Notes: generated from the sequence alone by a model not told the origin. A DNA stretch of 64,000 bases from FEB-12 sp964503315 (GCA_964503315.1 CAZCZL010000010.1:62001-126000), one strand, 5' to 3'. Numbered from the stretch's first letter, positions 8,767 through 16,334 are shown. Program-made: numbers and translations.

Positions 8767-9057
8767 TCACCCCCTCACCCCAAATCTCTCCTCCCGCTTC
8801 CTCCGTTTCCACGGCTGATTGTAATTCGCGAGTTCGATCAATCGCGAGACATCAAACATCTTCTCCAACTTTCCGTGCAACCCATCCGGATCCTCGGCAA
8901 TCGCCATCTTCACCTTCTTGAATGACCGAAAGGTCTGCAGTTCTTCCGGCAACTGACGGAACAGCTCAGCCGCCCGCTCCGGATGTCCCCTCGCTACCCA
9001 GAGCCGCATCTTTTGGCCCGCCTCAAGATACCGCGCGAGCATCAGCTCGTCTGACAT
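8767..9057 (-). CDS. Small hypothetical protein, 96 aa
   Basis: I do not recognise it. It is an all-helical, charged protein (LARYLEAGQKMRLWVARGHPERAAELFRQLPEEL) with a basic C-terminus (PWKRRKREERFG) that could touch nucleic acid. Its start lies 35 bases inside the end of the preceding gene, so the two are translationally coupled. The pair has a palindromic operator-like site in front. No secretion signal is seen. Confidence 0.6.
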   Translation of the reverse strand: MSDELMLARYLEAGQKMRLWVARGHPERAAELFRQLPEELQTFRSFKKVKMAIAEDPDGLHGKLEKMFDVSRLIELANYNQPWKRRKREERFGVRG

Positions 9058-9430
9058 GCAGTACCTCCTTCGCTTCGCGTATCACCATCGCGGCCATCAG
9101 ATCCTCGAACTCAGCGTCAGTAAACTGCCCCGGCGTGGCGAGGATGGTCGTATACCGATCGTGTTTGATTCTGATACTGGCGACCTCGTCGAAGAGCCGC
9201 CGTGGTTCGAGCAGTTTGCGGATGAGCGGGATGTTGTAATCATAATACCGACGGTACCCGACCGAAGCTACATACCGCCCGACCGTCCGCCGCTCGCCAT
9301 TGTCGGCAGTGACGAACGCGACCAGCCGTTTCTCCAGCTCATCCCGCGCGATTTTGAGTTCTTCTATCCTCTTTTCCAGGTCGCGGATAGAGAAGCGGAT
9401 ATTCATCCATTTTCGAAGTTCTTGTTCCAT
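9023..9430 (-). CDS. Small coiled-coil hypothetical protein, 135 aa
   Basis: I do not recognise it. Residues 12-38 (SIRDLEKRIEELKIARDELEKRL) form a short coiled coil, split here for brevity. A basic, aromatic middle (VGYRRYYDYN) and a helical end follow. The ATG at 9430 is preceded by GGAGGATAG; the longer frame to 9502 runs through the promoter palindrome and is not used. It overlaps the 96-residue gene downstream by 35 bases. The presence of a site-like palindrome 31 bases upstream suggests the pair is controlled as a unit. Confidence 0.65.
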   Translation of the reverse strand: MEQELRKWMNIRFSIRDLEKRIEELKIARDELEKRLVAFVTADNGERRTVGRYVASVGYRRYYDYNIPLIRKLLEPRRLFDEVASIRIKHDRYTTILATPGQFTDAEFEDLMAAMVIREAKEVLHVRRADARAVS

Positions 9431-9461
9431 AACTATCCTCCACCCCAAGTATCGAGAGAGC

Positions 9462-9482
9462 CACTGACAGCGGCTGTCAGTG
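9462..9482 (-). promoter_or_regulatory. Operator-like palindrome CACTGACAG-N3-CTGTCAGTG
   Basis: A perfect 9+9 palindrome with a 3-base centre, ending 31 bases before the ATG at 9430. The same half-site ACTGACAG occurs in palindromes at 12501-12519 and 12638-12656, with a shared GTGG flank, so it is unlikely to be chance. Confidence 0.6.
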
Positions 9483-9546
9483 AAAATGCAGGGAACCAAC
9501 AAGTCTATTTAAAAAGGGATAACTATCCGGGTAGTGAGGTACGACT

Positions 9547-10221
9547 TCACTCCTGCTCATCAGGCTCTGCTCGCAGGTCAGTGAAAGATATTGACCGCCA
9601 TGTGCGTGCAATCACTCTCTCGTTCAAATCATCCCCCTTCGGGTGCCTACTAAGGCAAACAAGGAGATACTCCCCACACTCGATGGTGAGCACTTGTAGA
9701 ACTGATTCAATCGGATACTCTTTCTGGGTAATATGAAACGCTCCAGTTCTTTTTGCCCGCCAGAGAAGCGCTGGTCTTCCTGCGACAGTCGTGTCTTTGC
9801 GGTCATACTCTTCGACTACAGGAGTCCCAGTGTTTTCGAGGCTTAAATGAAGTCGCTTCTTGAAAGCCTTCCGAAGATTGCTCCGTGAACTATCACTGAC
9901 CATGGAATCGAGGCATTCGATAGCAGTCGGAATTGAGGTCACCACCCAGAACTCAAGGATTCTGCCTCGAATATCGAACCCCATGGCTCGACTATAGCTC
10001 TTTCGCATTTCAGTATCTTCGTAGAGATGCAGGTGGCAGAGTTCCCCCTTCTCACCTCGCTCGTGAGACCAAAGAAACGGTATCTCCACCGAGAAACCGA
10101 ATTCCAGGTCCGTATAGGTATCCTTTAAGATTGAGCCTGCATAATTGTGGCGTTTTCTGCTGGCCGCAACTGGCATTGCGATCAGTAGGACCAAAACAAC
10201 AGTCAGAAACCGTCTCACCAT
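9547..10221 (-). CDS. Secreted hypothetical protein
   Basis: A 224-residue protein counted from the ATG at 10221. Residues 1-20 (MVRRFLTVVLVLLIAMPVAA) are a clear signal peptide, which is why I prefer this start to the ATG-less extension to 10260. The mature region has the pattern of a PsbP/Mog1-like single-domain fold (YTDLEFGFSVEIPFLWSHE near the start, then alternating strands and a helix with two Cys), but I cannot confirm that. It has no membrane segment after the signal. It sits alone between the orphan gene pair and rpiB. Confidence 0.65.
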   Translation of the reverse strand: MVRRFLTVVLVLLIAMPVAASRKRHNYAGSILKDTYTDLEFGFSVEIPFLWSHERGEKGELCHLHLYEDTEMRKSYSRAMGFDIRGRILEFWVVTSIPTAIECLDSMVSDSSRSNLRKAFKKRLHLSLENTGTPVVEEYDRKDTTVAGRPALLWRAKRTGAFHITQKEYPIESVLQVLTIECGEYLLVCLSRHPKGDDLNERVIARTWRSISFTDLRAEPDEQE

Positions 10222-10278
10222 ACCCCCAGGACTACGGCTGAGATCTTTTAGCCGTATCATTGTGGAGCTTTTGTGCCC

Positions 10279-10716
10279 CTATCCCTCTTCCCTCTCTATC
10301 TTCTCCACCCGCGCGATATGCCGCCCCCCTTCAAACTGCGTCTCGATAAACTGGCGCACCGTCTCCTCAAGCTGATCCTCGGGAGTATATTTCGAAGCCA
10401 GCGACAGGACATTGGCGTTGTTATGAAGTCGCGTCAGGTGCGCCATCTCTGGATTAAGCGCCAGACCGGAGCGGACCCCCTTCACTTTATTCGCGGCCAT
10501 ATTCATGCCGTTGCCGGTCCAGCAGACATTGATTCCAAGGTCCGCCTGACCATCCGCCACCGCATGCGCGACTTTGAGTCCGTAATCGGGGAAATCAACC
10601 GAGGATTCATCGTTGGTGCCGAAATCGGTCACCTGATGTCCCAGTTTGAGAAGGAAGGCTTTCACCTTCTCTTTGAATCGGTACCCCTTGTGATCCGCCC
10701 CCACCGCGATTCTCAT
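10279..10716 (-). CDS. rpiB: Ribose-5-phosphate isomerase B
   Basis: Interconverts ribose 5-phosphate and ribulose 5-phosphate in the pentose phosphate pathway. The 145-residue protein has the N-terminal GADHKG with the phosphate-binding His9, DFPDYG, the catalytic Cys65, AANKVKGVR, and the R.HNNANVL and GGRH motifs of the family. The usual CGTGIG loop reads CWTGNG. The ATG overlaps the stop of ilvE (ATGA), so translation is coupled. RpiB relatives can act on other aldoses such as allose 6-phosphate. Confidence 0.92.
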   Translation of the reverse strand: MRIAVGADHKGYRFKEKVKAFLLKLGHQVTDFGTNDESSVDFPDYGLKVAHAVADGQADLGINVCWTGNGMNMAANKVKGVRSGLALNPEMAHLTRLHNNANVLSLASKYTPEDQLEETVRQFIETQFEGGRHIARVEKIEREEG

Positions 10717-11660
10717 CAGACCGCCACCTCAGTGTATTTCGGGACAAACGACAGCCAGCCGTATTTATCCGGCGCGTCACCCGAGATGACCGCAAAAAAC
10801 GCCTGTTGTAGCTTTTTGGTGATCGGCCCGCACTTGCCGGAGCCGACCTGGATCTGGTCTACCGATGAGATCGGCGTCACTTCAGCGGCCGAGCCGGTGA
10901 AAAAGACCTCGTCCGCGATATAGAGAAGTTCTCGCGGGATATTCTGCTCGATCACATCCAGCCCAAGATCCTTCGACAATGTCATGATCGAGTCGCGCGT
11001 GATTCCCGGCAGGATCGATGCCCCCAGTGGCGGCGTGTACAGTTTGCCATTCCGCACAACAAAGATATTCTCGCCGGAACCTTCGGACACATGGCCATAG
11101 TTGTCGAGTGCGATACCCTCGACATACCCATGCGCCAATGCTTCCATCTTGATCAACTGACCATTCATGTAGTTGGCGGCGGACTTGGACATCATCGGAA
11201 TCGTATTCGGCGCGGGACGGGTCCATGAGGAGACACAAACCGAAACACCTTTTTCGAGCGCTTCCGGTCCGAGATATTTTCCCCAATCCCAGACAGCAAT
11301 AGATAACTCGGTCGGCGAATTGGTCGGGTCGACGCCGACCGTCCCGAATCCACGGTACGCTATCGGACGGACATAACACTCTTCCATCCGGTTGATGCCG
11401 ACCAGATTCATGATCGCGTCATCAACCTGATCCATCGAGAACGGGATATTCATCCGGTAGATCTTGGCCGAGTTGAACAGACGACGCGTATGATCGCGCA
11501 GGCGAAACGCGGCAGGACCCTTTTTGGTCTTGTAGACGCGCATCCCCTCGAACACGGATGAGCCATAGTGAATGACGTGGGAGAGAATATGGATCTTGGC
11601 ATCCTCCCACCGGACCATTTTGCCATTCATCCAGATATAATCAGTTTGATTGACCGCCAT
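10716..11660 (-). CDS. ilvE: Branched-chain amino acid aminotransferase
   Basis: PLP fold-type IV aminotransferase that makes or degrades leucine, isoleucine and valine using glutamate/2-oxoglutarate. The 314-residue protein begins WMNGKMVRWEDAKIHILSH, then has HYGSSVFEG, the PLP lysine in MMSKSAANYMNG, EGSGENIFVV and LPGITRDSI, all in the expected order. I chose the ATG at 11660, with GAGGG nine bases upstream, over a TTG at 11675. It overlaps rpiB by four bases. Given the leucine-type catabolic operon at 20.7-27.5 kb it could feed branched-chain oxo acids into that route. Confidence 0.93.
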   Translation of the reverse strand: MAVNQTDYIWMNGKMVRWEDAKIHILSHVIHYGSSVFEGMRVYKTKKGPAAFRLRDHTRRLFNSAKIYRMNIPFSMDQVDDAIMNLVGINRMEECYVRPIAYRGFGTVGVDPTNSPTELSIAVWDWGKYLGPEALEKGVSVCVSSWTRPAPNTIPMMSKSAANYMNGQLIKMEALAHGYVEGIALDNYGHVSEGSGENIFVVRNGKLYTPPLGASILPGITRDSIMTLSKDLGLDVIEQNIPRELLYIADEVFFTGSAAEVTPISSVDQIQVGSGKCGPITKKLQQAFFAVISGDAPDKYGWLSFVPKYTEVAV

Positions 11661-11764
11661 AGGACTGACCCTCAATGATTCAGATGAAAACCATTACTCC
11701 ACCGCATGATAACAAATGCTTCCACCCCCTTCAAGGCAAATCCGATGAAATCCCCACACAGAAC

Positions 11765-11793
11765 GACCTCTCGACCGGAAAAATCGAGAGGTC
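11765..11793 (-). terminator. Hairpin between bioY and ilvE
   Basis: GACCTCTCGA and TCGAGAGGTC form a perfect 10-bp stem with a 9-base A-rich loop, 63 bases after the bioY stop. There is no T-tract on the minus strand, so termination is only possible. Confidence 0.4.
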
Positions 11794-11855
11794 ACACGCA
11801 AAAATATTATGTCGTTGTGGGACAGCGAACTTCCGCTTCACACCCGAATCTGATG

Positions 11856-12425
11856 CTACTTGCTCTCTCCCGCGCGTTTCCAGACCAGCGGAAGTATCCA
11901 TGCCGCCAGAGCGATCTTGACTACCATTCCTACCAGGAACGGTGTCAGCCCCATCGCTACCACCAGATCAGATGGTACAAAGCGTGACAACATCGCCAGT
12001 CCACACGCGAATATCACCGCGTAGCCGATTGTCATAGCTACAATCGAACGGAAAATCGAACGATCCCAACCCCGCTCCGCGAGAGCGCCGACAATGTATG
12101 CTGCTAGTACAAAACCGAGCAGATAGCCACCGGTCGGCCCAAACAGCACCTGCGGCCCGGCCGCTCCACCGGCGAAAACCGGGAGCCCGGCGGCGCCTTC
12201 AAGCAGGTATACGACCACCACACCGGTCCCTCGCACCCGCCCAAGGGCCATGGCGACGAGCAAAACGCCAAATGTCTGCCCGGTCACCGGTACCGGCGAA
12301 AATGGCAGCGGAAACGCGACATACGCCGAAGCGACTAAGAGCAGGTTGAACGCAAGCAGGATCGGCAGCTCCATCCATCTGGAGGCCGGCTTAACGAGAT
12401 CATATGCGACAGCACGAGTCTGCAT
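11856..12425 (-). CDS. bioY: Biotin transporter substrate-binding subunit BioY
   Basis: Integral membrane S-component of an ECF-type biotin uptake system; BioY alone or with a shared ECF module brings biotin into the cell. The 189-residue protein has about six hydrophobic helices and the family motifs PVPVTGQTFGVLL (about 44-56), LEGAAGLPVF (about 74-83) and FGPTGGYLLGF (about 95-105). An AGAGGAT site precedes the ATG. No ecfA/T genes or biotin synthesis genes are adjacent. It fits the need for biotin of the carboxylase encoded at 20.7-25.7 kb. A palindrome at 12501-12519 lies 76 bases upstream. Confidence 0.93.
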   Translation of the reverse strand: MQTRAVAYDLVKPASRWMELPILLAFNLLLVASAYVAFPLPFSPVPVTGQTFGVLLVAMALGRVRGTGVVVVYLLEGAAGLPVFAGGAAGPQVLFGPTGGYLLGFVLAAYIVGALAERGWDRSIFRSIVAMTIGYAVIFACGLAMLSRFVPSDLVVAMGLTPFLVGMVVKIALAAWILPLVWKRAGESK

Positions 12426-12500
12426 GAAAGATATCCTCTTTGTGTCTTTGTTACGGTCAGAAGATGGCGGGTGACAGAATAGTTGTCAAGTTGAAGAATG

Positions 12501-12519
12501 ACTGACAGTCGCCGTCAGT
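12501..12519. promoter_or_regulatory. Operator-like palindrome ACTGACAG-N3-CCGTCAGT
   Basis: Second copy of the ACTGACAG palindrome (one G-T substitution in the right half). It is 76 bases from the bioY start and opens the first of two 137-bp degenerate direct repeats. Confidence 0.55.
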
Positions 12520-12565
12520 GGGCCGCCCTATTCTCCCTTCATGGTGCGCATACTAATCACTGAAG

Positions 12566-12595
12566 CCTGTCATTCCCGCGAAGGCGGGAATCCAG
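12566..12595. repeat. Palindromic repeat family A, copy A1
   Basis: ATTCCCGC (12572-12579) and GCGGGAAT (12584-12591) form a perfect 8-bp stem around GAAG, within the longer shared string CCTGTCATTCCCGCGAA and ATCCAG. Confidence 0.85.
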
Positions 12596-12637
12596 CTTCT
12601 GCTTAATCGAAAGAGAACTGACCTCGTTCACAATTTG

Positions 12638-12656
12638 ACTGACAGCCCCTGTCAGT
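12638..12656. promoter_or_regulatory. Operator-like palindrome ACTGACAG-CCC-CTGTCAGT
   Basis: Third copy, a perfect 8+8 palindrome, opening the second 137-bp unit. The flank GTGGCTC matches the flank of the 9462-9482 copy read on the minus strand. Confidence 0.6.
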
Positions 12657-12702
12657 GGCTCCCTTTACCTTCCTATCATGCCGTCTAACCTAACCACCTA
12701 TA

Positions 12703-12740
12703 CCTGTCATTCCCGCGAATGCGGGAATCCAGTTAAGACT
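12703..12740. repeat. Palindromic repeat family A, copy A2, left inverted repeat of GIY-YIG element 1
   Basis: Contains ATTCCCGC-GAAT-GCGGGAAT. Bases 12705-12740 match the reverse complement of 13027-13062 at 30 of 36 positions, including inner bases CCAGTT and AGACT. It ends 11 bases before the GIY-YIG start. Confidence 0.85.
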
Positions 12741-12751
12741 CGAGGTGTCTC

Positions 12752-13033
12752 ATGTACTATGTCTACATTCTCGCCAGCCAGCCTAATGGCACACTCTACA
12801 CTGGCGTGACTAACAACCTGATTCGGCGTGTGTGGGAACACCGAGAGGGGTTGGTCGAAGGATTCACGAAGAAGTACCATGTCCATCGCCTAGTTTACTG
12901 GGAACAGGGCGAGGATGTCGTAGCCGCAATTCGACGTGAGAAGCAGATAAAGAAATGGAACAGGAGTTGGAAGATCCGGCTGATTGAAAAAGAGAATCCG
13001 GATTGGAAAGACTTGTATAGTACAATAGTCTGA
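12752..13033 (+). CDS. Small GIY-YIG nuclease
   Basis: A 93-residue stand-alone GIY-YIG domain of the YhbQ/UPF0213-like type. MYYVYILASQ and LYTGVTNNLIRRVWEH give the YVYIL...YTG core, the catalytic Arg (R25/R26) and His; EQGEDVVAAIRREKQIKKWNR carries the conserved Glu (in AIRREKQIK) that binds the metal. Family members cut or nick DNA and some process branched DNA; the physiological role of most small ones is unknown. The gene is bounded on both sides by family A palindromes, and its stop codon lies within the right inverted repeat. An AAGACTCGAGGT leader gives only a modest Shine-Dalgarno. Confidence 0.88.
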   Translation: MYYVYILASQPNGTLYTGVTNNLIRRVWEHREGLVEGFTKKYHVHRLVYWEQGEDVVAAIRREKQIKKWNRSWKIRLIEKENPDWKDLYSTIV

Positions 13034-13062
13034 ACTGGGTCCCCGCCTGCGCGGGGATGACA
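13027..13062. repeat. Palindromic repeat family A, copy A3, right inverted repeat of element 1
   Basis: TCCCCGC-CTGC-GCGGGGA hairpin, in reverse orientation to A2. It overlaps the last two codons and stop of the GIY-YIG gene. Confidence 0.8.
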
Positions 13063-13083
13063 AATCAGGAGATCACAGAATAC

Positions 13084-13107
13084 TCAATCCCCGCCTTCGC
13101 GGGATGA
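13084..13107. repeat. Palindromic repeat family A, degenerate copy A4
   Basis: AATCCCCGCCTTCGCGGGATG keeps the same orientation as A3 and an imperfect 8-bp stem, 22 bases beyond A3. Confidence 0.6.
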
Positions 13108-13167
13108 GGAGCGGCAGTACTCACCGAAACTGCTTATACTCTAACGACCCTCCTCCTCAAACGCCCC

Positions 13168-14316
13168 CTACTTCTTCGGCTTCATCCCCTTCAGCAACTC
13201 ACGCGCAATCACCAGCCGCTGTATCTCCGATGTCCCTTCCCCGATCTCGCACAGCTTCACATCGCGCCAGATCCGTTCCGCCGGATACGGACCGGTGTAA
13301 TAGCCAATCCCGCCGAGAATTCCAATAGCGGTCACAGCGCAGCGTGTGCCGACCTCCGATGCATACAACTTCGCCATCGCCGACATATGCCCGAATGGCA
13401 CTCCGGCATCTTTCATCATCGCCGCTTCGTAGCAAAGCAAACGCGCCGCGGCCAGTTCTGTCGCCATATCGGCCAGCTTGTGCTGAATCGCCTGATTACT
13501 CGAGATCGGCTCGCCAAACTGCACTCGGTCAGCCGCGTATTTCAGCGCGCAATCCAGCGCTCCCTGCCCCAACCCGATCGCCATCGCGCCGATCGATATC
13601 CGCCCGCCATCGAGCGTCATCAACATCTGCTTGAACCCGTGCCCTATCTCACCTAGCTGATTCTCCACCGGTACTTTCAGATCATCGAAATGCAAAAACG
13701 CCGTGTCCGAGCCGCGCAATCCCAGCTTGTTCTCTTTCTTGCCGACCGCGTACCCCGGCCACCCTTTTTCAAGAATGAAGCAGGTGATATTTTTGTCTTT
13801 GGGGTCATCCGATGTCCGCGACGACGCGATCGTCGCGAATGCCTTGGTCGCCGAAGTTATCCAGCACTTGGAACCGTTGATTATCCAGTTATCCCCTTCA
13901 CGGCGCGCCATTGTGCGCGTTCCACCGGCATCGGAACCAGCATCCGGCTCAGTCAGGCCGAACGCCATCAACTCGCCCTGCGCCGCGCGTGGCAGATATT
14001 TCTTTTTCTGCGCTTCGGTGCCGAACTTGTAGACCGGCCACGTGCCGAGCGAATTGTGCGCCGCAATCGTTATCCCGGTCGACCCGCAGACGCGCGACAG
14101 TTCCTCCACGGCAATAGCGTACGTAGTCGTATCCGTCGGATAACCGCCGTACTCTTTCGGGATAAGCATCCCCATCAGTCCCATCTCGGTCATGGGGCCG
14201 AGATGTTCCGTCGGGAAACGCTGCTCCAGATCCAACGTCACCGCCAGCGGTTCGATCTTTTCAAGCGCGAATGCCCGGATCTTCTCGCGATATTCTTCGT
14301 GATGTTTCTCGAGCAT
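13168..14316 (-). CDS. Acyl-CoA dehydrogenase
   Basis: FAD-dependent enzyme that introduces the alpha,beta double bond in acyl-CoA; electrons go to ETF. The 382-residue length is typical. FGLTEPDAGSDAGGTRT and NWIINGSKCWITSA are the two family signatures; VQFGEPISSNQAIQHKLADM binds the acyl/FAD region, and LCEIGEGTSEIQR near residue 365 holds the catalytic Glu. It is last in the thiolase-HAD-dehydrogenase operon and starts two bases after its paralogue. Short-chain or branched acyl-CoA (butyryl, isobutyryl or isovaleryl) is likely; the exact substrate cannot be told. Confidence 0.92.
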   Translation of the reverse strand: MLEKHHEEYREKIRAFALEKIEPLAVTLDLEQRFPTEHLGPMTEMGLMGMLIPKEYGGYPTDTTTYAIAVEELSRVCGSTGITIAAHNSLGTWPVYKFGTEAQKKKYLPRAAQGELMAFGLTEPDAGSDAGGTRTMARREGDNWIINGSKCWITSATKAFATIASSRTSDDPKDKNITCFILEKGWPGYAVGKKENKLGLRGSDTAFLHFDDLKVPVENQLGEIGHGFKQMLMTLDGGRISIGAMAIGLGQGALDCALKYAADRVQFGEPISSNQAIQHKLADMATELAAARLLCYEAAMMKDAGVPFGHMSAMAKLYASEVGTRCAVTAIGILGGIGYYTGPYPAERIWRDVKLCEIGEGTSEIQRLVIARELLKGMKPKK

Positions 14317-14318
14317 GT

Positions 14319-15461
14319 CTAGTCCTTTAAGAGATCGCGTGAAATGACCATCCGCTGCGCTTCTGAGGTTCCCTCATACAATTCCGTCACGCGGGCATCG
14401 CGGAAATACCGCTCCACCGCATACTCTTTGATATACCCGTATCCGCCATGTATCTGCACCGCCTGATCGCACACGTAGTTCGCCATCTGCGATGCGAACA
14501 GCTTCGCCATCGATGACTCTCTCGGCGCGGCGGTCCCCTCGTCCTTCAACTGCGCGGCCCGATACGCCAGCAAACGTGCGGCGTCGAGTCGCGTCGCCAT
14601 ATCCGCTAACTTGAACTGGATCGCCTGAAAATTGGCGATTGGCTGATTGAACTGCTTGCGGACCTTGGAGTATTTGATCGCTTCATTCAGCGCCGCCTGC
14701 GCGATACCGATCGCCTGGAACGACACGCCGATACGTCCGGAATTGAGAATAGAAACCGCCATGCGGAAACCATCCTGTAATTCACCGAGCAGGTGATTTT
14801 TGGGGACTTTTACGTCAACAAAAGTCACCTCGCGAGTGTCCGACGCCTTGATCCCGCACTTCTTCTCCGGCTTGCCTAGCATGATCCCCTTCGAACCGGC
14901 CTCGACGAGGAAACATGAGATACCTCTGCGTGCTTCCTCCGGACGAGTTTTCGCAAAAACTACAAACACACCCGCATAAACAGCATTCGTGACAAACGCC
15001 TTCGTGCCGTTCAACAGCCAGTGGTCACCCTTATCAACCGCGGTAGTGGTCAGTGACGCGACATCGGTACCCGCGTTCGGCTCGGTAATGCAGTACGCGC
15101 CGATCTTCTCTCCCGCCGCCATCGCCGGGAGGAATTTCTGCTTCAGTTCATCCGAACCGAACTCCTTGATGATCTCGCAGCAAAGAGAATTATGCACAGA
15201 AAGCATGATCCCGAAACCGGCCGACGCCGCGCACAGTTCTTCGAGCACCCCCATAAAAGTGACGGTCTTTTGCCCAAGACCGCCATATTCCTCCGGGACG
15301 GTGAACCCAAAATAGCCAAGTTCGGCGCACTCCTTAATGAGTTCGGCCGGGGTCTTTTCATGCTCATCAAATGACTCCGCGTGCGGATATATTCTCTTCT
15401 CCGCCAAATCGCGAGCCATCTGTTTGAATTCAAGATCTTCGTCGGACAACTGAAATTGCAT
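14319..15461 (-). CDS. Acyl-CoA dehydrogenase
   Basis: A second FAD acyl-CoA dehydrogenase, 380 residues, clearly different from its downstream paralogue. It has YCITEPNAGTDVASL and HWLLNGTKAFVTNA signatures, RKQFNQPIANFQAIQFKLAD, and VTELYEGTSEAQRMV with the catalytic Glu in the classical YEGT context near residue 363. GAGGCGAAG precedes the ATG. The gene starts nine bases after the 3-hydroxyacyl-CoA dehydrogenase. Two dehydrogenases in one operon suggest two chain-length or branch specificities. Confidence 0.92.
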   Translation of the reverse strand: MQFQLSDEDLEFKQMARDLAEKRIYPHAESFDEHEKTPAELIKECAELGYFGFTVPEEYGGLGQKTVTFMGVLEELCAASAGFGIMLSVHNSLCCEIIKEFGSDELKQKFLPAMAAGEKIGAYCITEPNAGTDVASLTTTAVDKGDHWLLNGTKAFVTNAVYAGVFVVFAKTRPEEARRGISCFLVEAGSKGIMLGKPEKKCGIKASDTREVTFVDVKVPKNHLLGELQDGFRMAVSILNSGRIGVSFQAIGIAQAALNEAIKYSKVRKQFNQPIANFQAIQFKLADMATRLDAARLLAYRAAQLKDEGTAAPRESSMAKLFASQMANYVCDQAVQIHGGYGYIKEYAVERYFRDARVTELYEGTSEAQRMVISRDLLKD

Positions 15462-15470
15462 CTTCGCCTC

Positions 15471-16334
15471 TTAAGCGGTGTACGTATAGAAGCCGCGCCC
15501 GGACTTGCGTCCAAGGTACCCGGCCTGCACCATTTTACGCAGCAGCGGGCAGGGACGATACTTCGGATCGCCCAGACCACTGTGCATCACTTCCAGAATA
15601 GAGAGACAAACATCCAACCCGATGAAATCGGCCAACTGGAGCGGCCCCATCGGATGGTTCATCCCGAGTTTCATCACTTCATCGATCGCCTCAACCGTCC
15701 CCACCCCTTCCATATGCGCGTAGATCGCTTCGTTGATCATCGGCATCAGGATGCGGTTGGCAATGAATCCGGGGAAATCGTTCACTTCGACCGGGGTCTT
15801 CCCCAGCTTCTTCGAAAGCTCCGCGATGAGCGCATAGGTCTCATCACTGGTCGCGATTCCGCGAATCAATTCGATCAGCTTCATCATCGGGACCGGATTC
15901 ATGAAGTGCATCCCGATGAACTTATCCGCGCGCTTCGTGCAGGCCGCGAGTTGCGTGATCGGCAGCGACGATGTATTCGACGCGAACACCACTTCTGGGC
16001 CACAGATAGCATCGAGTTTCTTGAAGATCTCCAGCTTCACCTGGAGATTCTCGGTGACCGCCTCTATCACCAATTGACTGTTCTTCGCGGAATCCAGATC
16101 CGTCGAGGTTTTGATGCGGTTGAGCGTCGAACCCTTGTCATCCTCGGTGATCGCTCCTTTTTTCACGATGCGGTCGAGCGATTTGGTTATCGATGCTACC
16201 GCGCGATCCAGAAAATCCTGTTTGAGGTCAACGACCGTCACATCGTACCCGATCGACGCGAACACCTGGGCGATCCCGTTCCCCATCGTCCCACTGCCGA
16301 TGACCGTCACCTGTTTGATACTGTCAACGTTCAT
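15471..16334 (-). CDS. 3-hydroxybutyryl-CoA dehydrogenase
   Basis: NAD(P)-dependent oxidation of 3-hydroxyacyl-CoA to 3-oxoacyl-CoA. The 287-residue single-function form has the Rossmann motif GSGTMGNGIAQVFA at 12-25, the ASNTSSLPIT segment with catalytic Ser, GMHFMNPVPMMKLIE with the catalytic His, and DFPGFIANRIL before the C-terminal helical domain. A GGAAGG site precedes the ATG and the upstream thiolase stops 23 bases away. It acts between the dehydrogenase/hydratase steps and the thiolase of the same operon. Hbd, PaaH or FadB2 are alternative names by context. Confidence 0.94.
   Translation of the reverse strand: MNVDSIKQVTVIGSGTMGNGIAQVFASIGYDVTVVDLKQDFLDRAVASITKSLDRIVKKGAITEDDKGSTLNRIKTSTDLDSAKNSQLVIEAVTENLQVKLEIFKKLDAICGPEVVFASNTSSLPITQLAACTKRADKFIGMHFMNPVPMMKLIELIRGIATSDETYALIAELSKKLGKTPVEVNDFPGFIANRILMPMINEAIYAHMEGVGTVEAIDEVMKLGMNHPMGPLQLADFIGLDVCLSILEVMHSGLGDPKYRPCPLLRKMVQAGYLGRKSGRGFYTYTA

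Larger units (their letters stand above)
12501..12750. repeat. Two tandem 137-bp diverged units ahead of the GIY-YIG gene
   Basis: Positions 12501-12595 align without gaps to 12638-12732: both start with the ACTGACAG palindrome, have CATG 39 bases in, and carry the family A hairpin 65 bases in. The connecting 44 bases are about half identical. This fills the 326-base gap between bioY and the GIY-YIG gene; no gene is seen in it. Confidence 0.7.
12705..13062. mobile_element. Candidate element 1: GIY-YIG gene between inverted family A palindromes
   Basis: A 358-bp unit with 36-bp imperfect terminal inverted repeats (30 of 36 matching) that each form a hairpin and contain nothing but the nuclease gene. 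No target-site duplication is evident and no transposase is present, so mobility is an inference from architecture only. Confidence 0.5.

Noticed and set aside
12426..12750. Biotin-repressor site or riboswitch in front of bioY
   Set aside because: I found no BirA-, BioR- or BioQ-like operator and no riboswitch pattern; the ACTGACAG palindrome does not match any of these.
12705..13062. IS200/IS605-type element
   Set aside because: No Y1 transposase or TnpB is present; the only protein is a GIY-YIG domain.
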